From Tractidigestivibacter montrealensis (GTDB taxonomy: Bacteria > Actinomycetota > Coriobacteriia > Coriobacteriales > Atopobiaceae), in assembly GCF_024741235.1 (NCBI RefSeq), contig NZ_JANSKA010000002.1:1-64000 (forward strand): a stretch of DNA of 64,000 nucleotides, written 5' to 3'. Made by a program: the position numbers and the translations under genes. Shown piece after piece: positions 25,818 through 37,592 of the stretch (the first letter of the stretch is position 1; the number at the start of each line of letters is the position of its first letter). The notes under the pieces are model-generated. The model saw only the letters and a list, made by a program, of their open reading frames with translations, did not search any database and was not told the DNA's origin.

Positions 25818-26384
25818 TTGAGCCTGCTGGAGATTGTCGTACTCGGCCTCGCCCTCTCGGCGGACGCATTCTCGGTCACCATCTCGAACACCTTTGCCTT
25901 CAGGGACGAGCGAATCTCCAGGATCGCGCTCATGCCGGTCTTCTTCGGTGTCTTCCAGGCGCTCATGCCGGTTGCGGGTTATTACCTGGGTGGCGTCGCA
26001 GCGGACTTCATCGAGAGCTACGCGGGCATCGTAACCCTGGTCATCCTGGGCATCATCGGCGGCAACATGGTGCGCGAGGGCGTCTCGTCCATTCGCGCGT
26101 GCCGCAACTGCGAGCCCGCGCCCGCGAAGGGGAGGCTTACCCTCTGGACCCTCTTCGTCCAGGCCATCGCCACTGCTATCGACGCCTTTGCGGTTGGCGT
26201 TTCGCTGCGCGCCCAGACCGTTGAGCTGCTCCTCTCCGTGTGCACCATCGGCATTACCACCGCCATCTGCTGCGTCATCGCGCTGGCGCTTGGGCGCAAG
26301 CTGGGCACGATCCTCGGCGACCGCGCCGAGATCCTTGGCGGCTGCGTGCTTATCGGCATTGGCATCAAGGCGCTGCTGGCGTAA
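25818..26384 (+). CDS. mntP: Manganese efflux pump MntP
   Basis: A 188-residue membrane protein with six helices in two three-helix repeats. The conserved acidic motifs are ALSADAFSVTI in helix 1 and ATAIDAFAVGVS in helix 4. It exports Mn2+ and protects against manganese overload. The TTG at 25818 gives the expected N-terminus (SLLEIVVLGLALSADAF) and follows AGGGAG by 5 nt; a longer frame opening at 25722 adds an unconserved tail. The TTGGGGAGCGG upstream recalls part of the yybP-ykoY manganese riboswitch, but I could not match the rest. Confidence 0.9.
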   Translation: MSLLEIVVLGLALSADAFSVTISNTFAFRDERISRIALMPVFFGVFQALMPVAGYYLGGVAADFIESYAGIVTLVILGIIGGNMVREGVSSIRACRNCEPAPAKGRLTLWTLFVQAIATAIDAFAVGVSLRAQTVELLLSVCTIGITTAICCVIALALGRKLGTILGDRAEILGGCVLIGIGIKALLA

Positions 26385-26520
26385 GCCCGGCGCCGCTTCC
26401 CCATGCGAGAACAACCAAGCCCCGCTCACGGCCCCAGTATGCCGCTTGGGGGGACACTCTCCCTCGGTTGTCGAATTTTGTAAGAAAAGTTAACGAGAAG
26501 TGTAAAGCTTGATAAAAGAA

Positions 26521-26601
26521 CCAAGGCTATTTTGCCTTGGGGGCATAGGGAGAGCCGCGGCATGCCACGGCGCAACGTAACGGGCCTCAGGAAGGCCCGT
26601 T
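26521..26601 (+). promoter_or_regulatory. Two hairpins in the leader of the iron-type ABC operon
   Basis: Hairpin 1: CCAAGGC (26521-26527), TATTTT, GCCTTGG (26534-26540). Hairpin 2: AACGGGCCT (26579-26587), CAGGA, AGGCCCGTT (26593-26601). The second ends 15 nt before the ATG at 26617. The first could be the mntP terminator or an attenuator. A TTAACG...GATAAA pair just upstream (26491-26516) is a weak promoter candidate. Confidence 0.4.
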
Positions 26602-26616
26602 GGATTGGGGTGTCCC

Positions 26617-27771
26617 ATGAAGAACGTATCTCGTAGGGAGTTCCTCGGTACTACCGCTGTTGCAGCAGCGGGCCTTGGCCTTGCGGCATGCGGAGGCGGC
26701 TCGGACGCGACAAGCTCGAGTGGCACCGACACCAGCTCGAGCTCCGGCTCGGACGACCTGTCCCGCATCGCGAGCGATGACGTGATCGAGGCCGCCAAGA
26801 AGGACGGTAAGCTCGTGGTCTACGGTTCCTGCGAGGAGCAGCACGTGGCCGCCTGCGCCCAGCACTTCCAGGAGCTCTTTGGCATTGAGACCTCCTATCA
26901 GCGCCTCTCCACGGGCGAGGTCGAGTCAAAGGTGGAAGAGGAGAACGGCAACCCCTCCGCAGACGTCTGGTTTGGCGGAACTACCGATCCCTACAACGTT
27001 GCCGTGACCAAGGGCATCCTCGAGCCCTACGAGGCAAAGAACGCCTCGCACCTCATCTCGGACAAGTTCCGTGACGCCGATGGCAACTGGTACGGCATCT
27101 ACAAGGGCATCCTCGGCTTCTTCTACAACAAGGACGAGCTCGAGCGCAAGGGCCTCGATGCCCCGCAGGACTGGCCCGATCTTCTCGACGAGAAGTACAA
27201 GGACCTCATCTGGATGTCCAACTACAACACGGCCGGCACGGCTAAGCTCATCCTCAACACCGTCATCCAGAAGTACGGCCACGACGACGGCATCAAGTAC
27301 CTGGTAAACCTGGACAAGAACGTGCAGGTCTACACCAAGAGTGGCTCTGGCCCGTCCAAGAACGTGGGCACCGGCGAGTGCACCATCGGCATCGGCTTCC
27401 TGCACGACGCCATCTACCAGATCGTCGACAACGGCTACCAGAACATCGGCCTTGTGATCCCGTCCTCCGGTGCCTCCTACGAGGTTGGCGCCACGGCCAT
27501 CTTCAAGGGCTGCAAGCACGAGAACGCCGCCAAGCTCTGGATCGAGTACGCTCTCTCGCCGCAGTGCGTCGAGCGTGCCCAGGAGGTTGGCGCCTACCAG
27601 TTCCTGGTCATCGATGACGCAAAGCAGCCGGCGGTTGTCGAGGAGTACGGCCTCGATCCCAACAACGTCATGGACTACGACTTCGAGGACGCCAAGGAGA
27701 ACACCGAGCAGTACGTCTCTGACATCATGAACGCCCTCGGTGGCGGCGACGACCGCTTCCAGACCGAGTAG
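26617..27771 (+). CDS. ABC transporter substrate-binding lipoprotein, iron(III)/phosphonate type
   Basis: A 384-residue periplasmic-binding-protein-like lipoprotein. The N-terminus has a twin-arginine-like SRREFLGT, a hydrophobic segment and the lipobox GLAAC, followed by a serine/threonine/glycine spacer. The mature part shows the family-1 pattern LSTGEVESKVEEENGNP and ADVWFGGTTDPY seen in FbpA/AfuA and aminoethylphosphonate binders. It captures the ligand outside the cell for the permease and ATPase encoded next. The ATG at 26617 is chosen over a TTG four codons upstream. A hairpin lies between this gene and the permease. Fe3+ is the likeliest cargo but not proven. Confidence 0.85.
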   Translation: MKNVSRREFLGTTAVAAAGLGLAACGGGSDATSSSGTDTSSSSGSDDLSRIASDDVIEAAKKDGKLVVYGSCEEQHVAACAQHFQELFGIETSYQRLSTGEVESKVEEENGNPSADVWFGGTTDPYNVAVTKGILEPYEAKNASHLISDKFRDADGNWYGIYKGILGFFYNKDELERKGLDAPQDWPDLLDEKYKDLIWMSNYNTAGTAKLILNTVIQKYGHDDGIKYLVNLDKNVQVYTKSGSGPSKNVGTGECTIGIGFLHDAIYQIVDNGYQNIGLVIPSSGASYEVGATAIFKGCKHENAAKLWIEYALSPQCVERAQEVGAYQFLVIDDAKQPAVVEEYGLDPNNVMDYDFEDAKENTEQYVSDIMNALGGGDDRFQTE

Positions 27772-27782
27772 CACCCTGCCTT

Positions 27783-27813
27783 CCGCCCCGGGGCGTCGCA
27801 TGCCTCGGGGCGG
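27783..27813 (+). terminator. Intra-operon hairpin after the binding-protein gene
   Basis: CCGCCCCG (27783-27790) pairs with CGGGGCGG (27806-27813) over 15 nt. There is no T run. It could stabilise the binding-protein mRNA or partly terminate, keeping permease levels lower. Confidence 0.5.
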
Positions 27814-27840
27814 AGTGCGTCAAGCGAGAGGAGAGATGCC

Positions 27841-29562
27841 ATGGCACGAGGTCAGAGTGCTCGGCTGGACCAGAAGAAGTTGCTGGCAGATCCAATACTG
27901 GTCACCACGATCATCGTCCTGATCGTGTTCTTGACCCTATTCATCCTATATCCGCTGGCAATCCTGCTCGTCGATGCCGTGGTAGGGGAGAGCGGCCCCA
28001 CGCTTTCCGTGTTCCAGCGCGTGCTGGCGATGCCGTCCTTCGAGACGGCCATCAGCAACACGCTGGTCCTGGGGCTCTTCGTAGGCATAGTGGCCACGCT
28101 CATCGGCCTGCTCTTTGCCTACGTCGAGGTGTACGTTAACCTCAAGTCGCGCTTCATGAGCGGGCTCTTCAAGCTCGTCTCCATGCTCCCCGTGGTCTCT
28201 CCGCCGTTTGTGCTGTCGCTTTCGGTAATCCTGCTTTTTGGCAAGGCGGGCCTCATCACCCGCACGCTTCTGGGAATCTATGACAACAACGTCTACGGCT
28301 TCTGGGGCATTGCCCTCGTGCAGACGCTCACGTTCTTCCCCGTGTGCTACATGATGTTCAGGGGACTGCTGAGAAACATCGACCCCTCCCTTGAGGAGGC
28401 TGCGCGCGACATGGGCGCCTCTCGCTGGAAGGTCTTCACCAGCGTCACACTGCCGCTCATCCTGCCGGGCATGGGCAACGCGTTTCTCGTCTCCTTCATG
28501 GAGTCCATCGCCGATTTTGCGAACCCCATGATCATCGGTGGCTCCTATGACACGCTCGCTACGTCCATCTACCTGCAGATCACGGGCGCCTATGACAAGC
28601 AGGGCGCCTCGGCCATGTCGTGCGTGCTTCTCGGCATAACGCTCATTATGTTCATCGTTCAGAAGTACGTGCTCGAGCGCAAGAGCACGGCTACCCTCAC
28701 GGGCAAAGCCGCGCGCGGTCGCATGCTCATCGCCGACAACTCCGTGCGCATCCCGCTTTCCGTCCTGTGCGATGCCGTCGCCATCTTTGTTGTGGCGCTC
28801 TACGTGTGCGTGCCATTTGGCGCACTGTTCAAGACGTGGGGCTATGACTACTCTCTCACGCCCAAGTGGTTCATCCAGGTCTTTACCCTCCACCACGGCT
28901 TCGAGGCCTTTGCCGACTCGTTTGGCCTGTCGCTCATTGCGGCACCGCTTACGGCCCTGCTCTCGATGGTCATCGCCTACCTCGTGGTGAAGCGGCGCTT
29001 CCCCGGCCGCGGCTTCATCGAGTTTGTCTCCATGCTCGCCATGGCCGTACCCGGCACCGTCCTGGGCGTCGGCTTCATCCGCGGCTTCTCGAGCGGCGTC
29101 TTCCACTCCGGGTTTATGCAGGGGCTCTACGGAACGGCGGCCATTCTCGTCATCGTGTTCATCGTGAGGTCGCTGCCAACCGGTACGCGCTCGGGCATCT
29201 CGGCGCTGCGCCAGATCGACAAGTCCATTGAGGAATCCGCCTACGACATGGGCGCCAACAGCTTCCAGGTCTTCATGACCGTGACGCTGCCGCTCATCAA
29301 GGACTCGTTCCTCTCTGGCCTCGTCACCGCCTTTGTGCGCTCCATCACGGCAATCTCGGCGGTCATCCTGCTGGTCACGCCGCAGACGCTCATGATCACC
29401 GTGCAGATCAACGAGTACGCCGAGAAGGGCGCCTATGGCATTGCCTGCGCCTTTGCCACGATCCTCATCATCATCACGTACGCGGCCGTCGTGCTCATGA
29501 ATGTCTTCATCAAGCACTTTGGCACCAGCGCAAAGATCAACGCCCAGAGCGAGGGGGAGTAA
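27841..29562 (+). CDS. ABC transporter permease, two fused membrane domains (FbpB/ThiP type)
   Basis: A 573-residue permease with about 12 membrane helices, made of two homologous BPD domains. Each half carries an EAA-type coupling loop: EEAARDMGASRWKVFTSVTLPL near residue 197 and EESAYDMGANSFQVFMTVTLPL near residue 462. The fused form is typical of iron(III), thiamine and phosphonate importers. It starts 70 nt after the binding-protein gene with GAGAGGAGA as ribosome site and ends 3 nt before the ATPase gene. It forms the channel that the ATPase drives. Confidence 0.9.
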   Translation: MARGQSARLDQKKLLADPILVTTIIVLIVFLTLFILYPLAILLVDAVVGESGPTLSVFQRVLAMPSFETAISNTLVLGLFVGIVATLIGLLFAYVEVYVNLKSRFMSGLFKLVSMLPVVSPPFVLSLSVILLFGKAGLITRTLLGIYDNNVYGFWGIALVQTLTFFPVCYMMFRGLLRNIDPSLEEAARDMGASRWKVFTSVTLPLILPGMGNAFLVSFMESIADFANPMIIGGSYDTLATSIYLQITGAYDKQGASAMSCVLLGITLIMFIVQKYVLERKSTATLTGKAARGRMLIADNSVRIPLSVLCDAVAIFVVALYVCVPFGALFKTWGYDYSLTPKWFIQVFTLHHGFEAFADSFGLSLIAAPLTALLSMVIAYLVVKRRFPGRGFIEFVSMLAMAVPGTVLGVGFIRGFSSGVFHSGFMQGLYGTAAILVIVFIVRSLPTGTRSGISALRQIDKSIEESAYDMGANSFQVFMTVTLPLIKDSFLSGLVTAFVRSITAISAVILLVTPQTLMITVQINEYAEKGAYGIACAFATILIIITYAAVVLMNVFIKHFGTSAKINAQSEGE

Positions 29563-29565
29563 CCC

Positions 29566-30642
29566 ATGGCCAAGGAGAAGAAGGGTGTGCGCCTTGAGCA
29601 CATCTCCAAGATCTATCAGGACCCCAAGACAAAGAAGGACTTCTACGCCGTCCACGACGCCAACCTGGAGATAGCGCCCGGTGAGTTCGTGACGCTGCTC
29701 GGCCCCTCTGGCTGCGGTAAGACCACCATCCTGCGCATGATCGCTGGTTTCGAGAGCCCGGACGAGGGACAGATCTACCTGGGCGGCGAACCCATCAACG
29801 ACCTTACCCCCAACAAGCGCGACACGGCCATGGTCTTCCAGAGCTATGCCCTACTCCCGCACTACAACATCTTCGACAACGTGGCGTATGGCCTCAAGAT
29901 TCGCAAGCTCCCCGCTGAGGAGATACGCGAGAAGGTCACCCGCATCCTGGGCATGGTTGGCCTAGAGGGCATGGAAGACCGTATGACCAACCAGCTCTCG
30001 GGCGGCCAGCAGCAGCGCGTTGCGCTGGCGCGTGCCCTGGTCATCGAGCCCTCGGTCCTGCTCTTCGACGAGCCCCTCTCGAACCTTGACGCCAAGCTTC
30101 GCGTTGAGATGCGCACCGAGGTGCGCCGCATCCAGCAGGAGGCGGGCATCACGGCCGTTTACGTCACGCACGACCAGTCCGAGGCCATGGCCATCGCCGA
30201 CAGGATCATTGTCATGAAGCGCGGCGTCATCGACCAGGTTGGCGACCCGCACGCCGTCTACTATCGTCCCGTCGACGAGTTTGTGGCCGACTTCATTGGC
30301 GAGTCCAACTTCCTGCGTGGCAAGCTTGCCGAGAAGGAGGGTGACACCGGTGTCGCGACCATCGAGGGGCACGGCGTTGAGGTTGACGGCGTTTCCGCCC
30401 ACAGCGTGGGCGATGACATCACCCTGGTGCTGCGTCCCGAGGCGGCCACCCTCGCTGACGAGGGCGTCCTCCACTGCAAGGTCACGCTCTCGCGCTTCAT
30501 GGGCAGCTACCAGAACTACCAGGTCATGGTAGGCAACACCCTTGTCAAGATTCAGGACTTCAACCCCAAGACCCACAAGATCTACGAGGTGGGCGACGAT
30601 GCCTTTGTGAGCTTCACAAAAGGCGACGTTCACGCACTATGA
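29566..30642 (+). CDS. ABC transporter ATP-binding protein, iron(III)/spermidine type
   Basis: A 358-residue ATPase with the Walker A GPSGCGKTT (about residues 46-54), the Q-loop VFQSYALLPH, signature LSGGQQQR, Walker B VLLFDEPLSNLD and the H-loop VTHDQSEA. The C-terminal ~110 residues form a TOBE-type domain as in FbpC and PotA. It energises the permease 3 nt upstream. Unusually its stop codon (30640-30642) is the first TGA of the 29-bp family A palindrome, so the protein ends DVHAL exactly at the repeat. A rho-independent terminator follows. Confidence 0.93.
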   Translation: MAKEKKGVRLEHISKIYQDPKTKKDFYAVHDANLEIAPGEFVTLLGPSGCGKTTILRMIAGFESPDEGQIYLGGEPINDLTPNKRDTAMVFQSYALLPHYNIFDNVAYGLKIRKLPAEEIREKVTRILGMVGLEGMEDRMTNQLSGGQQQRVALARALVIEPSVLLFDEPLSNLDAKLRVEMRTEVRRIQQEAGITAVYVTHDQSEAMAIADRIIVMKRGVIDQVGDPHAVYYRPVDEFVADFIGESNFLRGKLAEKEGDTGVATIEGHGVEVDGVSAHSVGDDITLVLRPEAATLADEGVLHCKVTLSRFMGSYQNYQVMVGNTLVKIQDFNPKTHKIYEVGDDAFVSFTKGDVHAL

Positions 30643-30668
30643 GACAAAGGGACAGTCCCTTTGTCTCA
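30640..30668. repeat. 29-bp perfect dispersed palindrome (family A)
   Basis: Arms TGAGACAAAGGGAC and GTCCCTTTGTCTCA around a single A. The first TGA is the stop codon of the ABC ATPase gene. It is followed 3 nt later by a separate terminator hairpin. Confidence 0.92.
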
Positions 30669-30671
30669 TTG

Positions 30672-30715
30672 GCGGGTGCTCACTGCGCTATCGCGTGGGG
30701 GCACCCGCTTTTTTT
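30672..30715 (+). terminator. Rho-independent terminator of the iron-type ABC operon
   Basis: GCGGGTGC (30672-30679) pairs with GCACCCGC (30701-30708), followed by seven T (30709-30715). It is a clear intrinsic terminator. Confidence 0.88.
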
Positions 30716-30784
30716 GTATTGGCTGGCGCTTCCGTTGGGTATGAGCAGAGTGTGTCAGTTTGTTAGCGCGTCTGGAGGCATACC

Positions 30785-31324
30785 ATGGACCAGAAGTTTG
30801 CGAGTACTAAGTTGGGAACCATCGTCTCTGGCGTTGCGCTGGCGGCTATGGGCATCATTCTCTTCACCAACCCGCAATCCGCCATGCTTACGATCACCGT
30901 CATGCTTGGATGGGTGCTGGTTGTCATGGGCATTGTCTCTCTGGCGAGCGCGCTCACGCGCTGGAGCGTGATTCTCTCGACTGCCGACCTCTACGCCGGT
31001 ATCGTCGAGCTGCTCTTTGGCATCCTTCTGGTGAACATCCCAGGCTTCTTTGTGACGTGGATCTTCATCCTGCTGGGCATCTTCATCCTGGTCTCCGGCC
31101 TCAACTCCCTGTACGGCGCAAATGCCTTGCAGGCGCTTGGCCTGCCGAGGGCTGGAACCGCCAAGGTGGGTGCCATTCTCGCCATCGTGCTGGGTGTGCT
31201 GGTGCTGTTCTCGCCTGGTCTCTTTGCTGACACGACCATGGTCATCTGCGGCATTGCGCTGGTCTACTGTGGCATCGTGCGCATTGTGGACGGAGTGCGT
31301 ATGCCAAGCGAGCACCGCGCGTAG
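30785..31324 (+). CDS. DUF308 (HdeD-like) membrane protein
   Basis: A 179-residue integral membrane protein with about six helices in three repeated pairs, as in the DUF308/HdeD family. The repeated pattern is visible as GIILFTNPQSAM, GILLVNIPGF and GVLVLFSPGLFAD. HdeD is linked to acid resistance in enterobacteria; the role here is unknown. The ATG follows GGAGGCATACC. It lies behind the terminator of the ABC operon and is transcribed alone. Confidence 0.83.
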   Translation: MDQKFASTKLGTIVSGVALAAMGIILFTNPQSAMLTITVMLGWVLVVMGIVSLASALTRWSVILSTADLYAGIVELLFGILLVNIPGFFVTWIFILLGIFILVSGLNSLYGANALQALGLPRAGTAKVGAILAIVLGVLVLFSPGLFADTTMVICGIALVYCGIVRIVDGVRMPSEHRA

Positions 31325-31489
31325 GGGGAGTTTTTTCAGACGCATAGGGCCTCGTTGCGCGAACAACCGACTAGAGAATACTGCTCCGCACGTGACCATA
31401 GCGTCAGCCTGGAGTATTCGAGGTCATGCTGGGGGTCCGGGGACCCGACGCTGCAGCCGTCGATTGCGATAACAACGAGAGAACGAGAA

Positions 31490-31519
31490 GCCCCGCCGCA
31501 ACTCAAATTGCGACGGGGC
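31490..31519 (-). terminator. Hairpin after glnN
   Basis: CCCCGCCGCAA (31491-31501) pairs with TTGCGACGGGG (31508-31518) with one mismatch and a 6-nt loop, closed by an outer G-C pair. It lies about 30 nt past the glnN stop on the minus strand. Confidence 0.65.
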
Positions 31520-31547
31520 CTCGTTCATTACTCGCTGCCGCTCGTGT

Positions 31548-33638
<2,091 letters not shown>

Positions 33639-34276
33639 ACTGCCTCTTCTCCTGTCCCTGAACTTTCCCGGAGGCACCGAGGCGAGGGTTGCTGCCCGTC
33701 TGGCGCCCTTGTACGCACACCACTGTACCGTGGCTTTGTTTCCCAAAGCTGGAAGAGCTTGTTTCTACGCAATTTCGAGGAGGGGAAGGTTGGGGGACGG
33801 GGAAGACGTACGCGACTGGCGAGGACCGGCGCGACGTGCGCCGGGTGCCTCTGGGGGTGGCGCTATCGCTCAAAGATTGCGCCGAAGTGCCCTTCACACA
33901 TAATCGCGCGTTTTTGCGCCGAACTGGCCTTCGTTACATCTGATTTCAAGGGTAGGCCAAGTAGCGATTACTACATGTAGTTTAATGCATGCAAATTCAT
34001 ACAACATGTAGTGCCAATCGAATTGCGACACTCGGAGACCTGCCAAAAGTACGTGTAACGAAGGCCAGTTCGGCGCACAGGACCGAAAAATTGTGCAAGG
34101 TAGGGCAGTTCGATGCATGATGACCCGCCCATCGTTCATCGAGCGCCTCCTGGTCTGCCGTTTGACCTCCCAGCGTCTGCGAAGCTGTGGGTACCTCTCG
34201 CTCATCGTGCAGCGGTAGCCAATTCCGTCTGGCTCCTCGGTAGAATAGGTTGGTCAACACGAGAGGGGACAGACTC
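33639..34276. other. Long AT-rich intergenic region between divergent glnN and polA
   Basis: These 638 bases carry no credible ORF. The first ~230 should hold the glnN promoter and leader. The middle is occupied by the nested inverted-repeat element (33877-34116), much lower in GC than its surroundings. TAGAAT at 34241-34246 is a possible polA -10 box without a good -35. GAGAGGGGA precedes the polA ATG. I see no tRNA-like or known riboswitch fold. Confidence 0.6.
33877..34116. repeat. ~240-bp non-coding element with two pairs of nested inverted repeats
   Basis: A ~24-bp unit (consensus TTGCGCCGAACTGCCCTT then ACA) appears twice in direct order on the left (33877-33900, 33914-33938) and twice in reverse on the right (34054-34078, 34092-34116). 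The spacing is 37-38 bp on both sides. The inner pair is a perfect 23-bp inverted repeat (33916-33938 with 34054-34076). The 115-bp centre is AT-rich, carries the perfect palindrome ACTACATGTAGT (33970-33981) and a second CATGTAGT (34005-34012). The architecture resembles a miniature transposable element with subterminal transposase sites, or a large structured RNA. There is no transposase here. Confidence 0.8.
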
Positions 34277-37015
34277 ATGCCAGAATCCACCACCGCGGTC
34301 ACGACCACCACGTCCGCAGCGAGCCGAACCATAGCCGTCATTGACGGAAACTCGCTCATGCATCGCGCCTACCACGCCATCATGCAGCCCATGACCGCGC
34401 CGGATGGCCGCTCGACCAACGCCCTCTTTGGGTTCTTCAACATGTTCATCAAGATGGTCGAGACCTTCCGTCCTGACGGCGTCATCTGCGCCTTCGACAA
34501 GGGCAAGCCCAAGGTGCGCATGGAGAAGCTCCCCCAATACAAGGCTCAGCGTCCGCCCATGGATGAGGCACTTCATGAGCAGTTCCCCATGGTGAAGGAT
34601 TTGCTCCGCGTGCTCGACGTGCCGGTCTGCGAGCTCGAGGGTTGGGAGGGCGATGACATCCTGGGCACCCTGGCCCGGCGCGGCGAGGTGGCCGGCTATG
34701 ACATGCTCCTCTTCACCGGCGATCGCGATATGTACCAGTTGGCTACAGAGCACGTGAAGATCGTCTCTACCAAGAAGGGCGTCTCCGAGGTTCAGATCAT
34801 GACCCCCGAGAGCGTTGACGACCTCTATCACGGCATCACTCCTGAGCTGGTGCCGGACTTCTACGGCCTCAAGGGCGATACCTCGGACAACATCCCCGGC
34901 GTGCCGGGCATTGGCCCCAAGAAGGCAGCCGCTCTCATCGTGAAGTACGGTAACCTCGATGAGGTCATTGCCCATGCTGACGAGGTCAAGGGCAAAATGG
35001 GCGAGAACCTCCGCGCGCACGTAGACGATGCTTTGCTCTCCCGCGAGATCGCGACCATCCGCACCGACGCCCCCATCGACATCGAGCTCTCCGACGCCAA
35101 GTTCCCCACCTTCGATCCTACCGAGGTCACCAAGGCCTTCTCGGCGCTTGGCTTCACGGGGCTCACGGGCAGGCTGGCCCGCCTTGGCGGAGGTGCCCCG
35201 CACGCGACGGCCGCAGGCGAGCAGAACGCCGCGGCAGATGCCGCGGCTGCCCCAGCCCCCGCCGTTCCGGCCGTCGTCCTGGTGCCTAAGCCGCTCGAGG
35301 ATGACGCCGCTACCGCTGCGCTCGAGGACGCCGCCAAGGCTGGAGCCTGGCTTGGCTGCGCCGTTGAGGAGGACCCGTCCGTAGGCACGCTGTTCTCGCA
35401 GGGCTACACGCTGTGGGTTTCCGTTGCCGACGACGTGCTTCTGCGCTTTGCCGGCGATTCCGCGGACGCCGCGCTCAGACTGGCGTTCGCAGAGGGCCAC
35501 GTGGCCTCGGGCGACGTCAAGGCACTCTTCCACCGCCTCTCGCCGGTCGACTCGTCACTGCCCGAGACCATGGCAGCCGGAAGCGTTGCCCCGGATCGCA
35601 TCTTCGACGTGGGCGTTGCTGCCTACCTGCTGGAATCCGACCGCTCCTCCTTTGAGGTGCGAGGCCTGGCGGAGCAGTTCCTCTCGTCTGCACTTCCGGA
35701 GGAGGACGTGGCCCCTACTGCCGCTGTCGAGGCCGTTGCCTCGCGCCTGTTGGTGCCGGTGCTCGCGCAGCGCCTTGCCAACGACGGGTCCGCGGACGTC
35801 ATGGACAAGATAGAGATGCCGCTCTTGCCGGTGCTTGCGCAGATGGAGCGCGTGGGTCTCTCCGTTGACCCCGCGATTCTCGCACGTCAGTCCGCCGAGC
35901 TGGGCGCCGAGATCGACCAGATGGCCTCGGACATCCATGCCATGGCGGGGGAGGACTTCAACATCGACTCGCCGCAGCAGCTTTCGCACATCCTGTTTGA
36001 CGTGCGCAAGCTGCCCACGTTTGGCATGAAGCGCACCAAGCGGGGCTTCTACTCGACAAACGCCAAGGTCCTCGCCGACCTCGCTCAGACGGACGAGCTG
36101 GTGGCCAAGGTGCTGGAGTACCGTGAGCGTGCCAAGATCAAGTCGACCTACCTCGACGCGCTGCCGGCGCTTATCAAGGGAGACCATCGCATTCACACCA
36201 CGTTCAATCAGACGGTGGCGGCCACGGGGCGCCTGTCGAGCTCCGACCCCAACCTCCAGAACATCCCCACCCGCTCTGAGCTGGGGCATCGCGTGCGCAC
36301 CGCCTTCACGGTGCCCGAGGGCTCCGTTTTTCTCGCCTGCGACTACTCGCAGATCGAGCTGAGGCTGCTTGCGCACCTCTCCGGCGACGAGCACCTGATT
36401 GCGGCGTTCAACGAGGGCGCGGACTTCCACGCCGCGACCGCCGCGCGCGTCTTTGGCGTTCCCGTCGAGGAGGTCACGCCTCAGCTGCGCAGTCGCGCCA
36501 AGGCCGTGAACTTTGGCATTGTCTACGGGCAGCAGGCGTATGGTCTTGCCACCTCGCTCAAGATTCCGCGAGCCGAGGCGCAGCAGATGATCGATCGCTA
36601 CTTCGAGGCGTATCCCGGCGTCCGCGCCTACCTTGACCAGTCTGTTGCCTTTGCGCACGAGCACGGCTATGCCATCACCATGTACGGCCGCAAGCGCCAC
36701 ATCCGTGAGTTCCAGCAGAGGAACAAGCAGCTGGTGGCCTTTGGCGAGCGTACGGCGATGAACCACCCCATGCAGGGCACGGCGGCAGACGTCATCAAGA
36801 TTGCCATGGTTCGCGTCGAGAAGCGCCTGGCCGATGAGGGCCTCAAGTCCAAGCTCGTACTGCAGATTCACGACGAGTTGGACCTCGAGGTGCCCGTTGA
36901 CGAGATTGACGCAGCGTCCGCGCTGGTCAAGGAGACCATGGAGGGCGTGGCGCAGCTCAAGGTGCCGCTCATCGCCGAGGTCTCTTCCGGTGCCACGTGG
37001 GCAGACGCGAAGTAG
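34277..37015 (+). CDS. polA: DNA polymerase I
   Basis: A 912-residue Pol I. The N-terminal 5'-3' exonuclease domain (to about residue 300) has [38 protein letters not shown] and a helix-hairpin-helix [14 protein letters not shown]. The middle region (about 300-500) starts with an alanine/proline-rich linker and lacks the DxE proofreading motif, so the 3'-5' exonuclease is degenerate. The polymerase domain has motif [16 protein letters not shown], motif [17 protein letters not shown] and motif [12 protein letters not shown]. The ATG at 34277 follows GAGAGGGGA. The RNase HI gene begins 8 nt after the stop, joining two functions used in Okazaki fragment and primer processing. Confidence 0.97.
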   Translation: MPESTTAVTTTTSAASRTIAVIDGNSLMHRAYHAIMQPMTAPDGRSTNALFGFFNMFIKMVETFRPDGVICAFDKGKPKVRMEKLPQYKAQRPPMDEALHEQFPMVKDLLRVLDVPVCELEGWEGDDILGTLARRGEVAGYDMLLFTGDRDMYQLATEHVKIVSTKKGVSEVQIMTPESVDDLYHGITPELVPDFYGLKGDTSDNIPGVPGIGPKKAAALIVKYGNLDEVIAHADEVKGKMGENLRAHVDDALLSREIATIRTDAPIDIELSDAKFPTFDPTEVTKAFSALGFTGLTGRLARLGGGAPHATAAGEQNAAADAAAAPAPAVPAVVLVPKPLEDDAATAALEDAAKAGAWLGCAVEEDPSVGTLFSQGYTLWVSVADDVLLRFAGDSADAALRLAFAEGHVASGDVKALFHRLSPVDSSLPETMAAGSVAPDRIFDVGVAAYLLESDRSSFEVRGLAEQFLSSALPEEDVAPTAAVEAVASRLLVPVLAQRLANDGSADVMDKIEMPLLPVLAQMERVGLSVDPAILARQSAELGAEIDQMASDIHAMAGEDFNIDSPQQLSHILFDVRKLPTFGMKRTKRGFYSTNAKVLADLAQTDELVAKVLEYRERAKIKSTYLDALPALIKGDHRIHTTFNQTVAATGRLSSSDPNLQNIPTRSELGHRVRTAFTVPEGSVFLACDYSQIELRLLAHLSGDEHLIAAFNEGADFHAATAARVFGVPVEEVTPQLRSRAKAVNFGIVYGQQAYGLATSLKIPRAEAQQMIDRYFEAYPGVRAYLDQSVAFAHEHGYAITMYGRKRHIREFQQRNKQLVAFGERTAMNHPMQGTAADVIKIAMVRVEKRLADEGLKSKLVLQIHDELDLEVPVDEIDAASALVKETMEGVAQLKVPLIAEVSSGATWADAK

Positions 37016-37023
37016 GGGGTAGC

Positions 37024-37530
37024 GTGGCACAGAGACAGACGCGGATGCGCGTGGTGGCATACTCTGACGGCTCTTCCAGGGGAAATCCCGGCCCGGGCGG
37101 CTTTGGTACCGTGCTTCTCTACACCGATCCTGCAGGTCAGACGCACAAGCGCGAGCTCTCGCAGGGGTATCGGCGCACGACGAACAACCGCATGGAGCTC
37201 ATGGGGGCAATCGCCGCGCTGGAGGCGCTCACCAGGCCATGCAGCGTTGAGTTGCACTCCGACTCCCAGTACGTGGTGAAGGCCTTCAACGATCACTGGA
37301 TCGACGGGTGGATTCGGCGCGGTTGGAGGACCTCTCAGAAGCAGCCGGTGAAGAACGTCGACCTGTGGAACCGGCTGCTTGCGGCCATGGCGCCGCACGA
37401 CGTGAGCTTTGTGTGGGTGAAGGGGCACGCGGGCCACGACCTCAACGAGCGCTGCGACGAGCTTGCCACCACGGCGGCGGACGGGAATGCGCTTATAGAC
37501 GACGAGGGCTTCTCCGACGCGGACGTATAG
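37024..37530 (+). CDS. rnhA: Ribonuclease HI
   Basis: A 168-residue RNase H that cuts RNA in RNA-DNA hybrids. The catalytic carboxylates are in [15 protein letters not shown] (Asp), [13 protein letters not shown] (Glu), ELHSDSQYV (Asp) and NERCDELA (Asp). The basic protrusion [11 protein letters not shown] is typical of bacterial HI enzymes, and GHAGHDLN holds the catalytic-loop histidine. The GTG at 37024 follows AGGGGGT; a methionine seven codons on is an alternative. It is cotranscribed with polA. The C-terminus extends about 15 acidic residues past the usual end. Confidence 0.93.
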   Translation: MAQRQTRMRVVAYSDGSSRGNPGPGGFGTVLLYTDPAGQTHKRELSQGYRRTTNNRMELMGAIAALEALTRPCSVELHSDSQYVVKAFNDHWIDGWIRRGWRTSQKQPVKNVDLWNRLLAAMAPHDVSFVWVKGHAGHDLNERCDELATTAADGNALIDDEGFSDADV

Positions 37531-37592
37531 AGGCAGGGATCGCGCCGTGCGACCTCTGCAGGGGTGTCCGATGTGTCCGTCCTTCTCAGTGG

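Noticed and set aside
33997-34359. A 120-codon minus-strand frame across the glnN-polA gap
   Set aside because: It runs through the repeat element and into polA, has no ribosome site or recognisable motif, and is best explained by chance.
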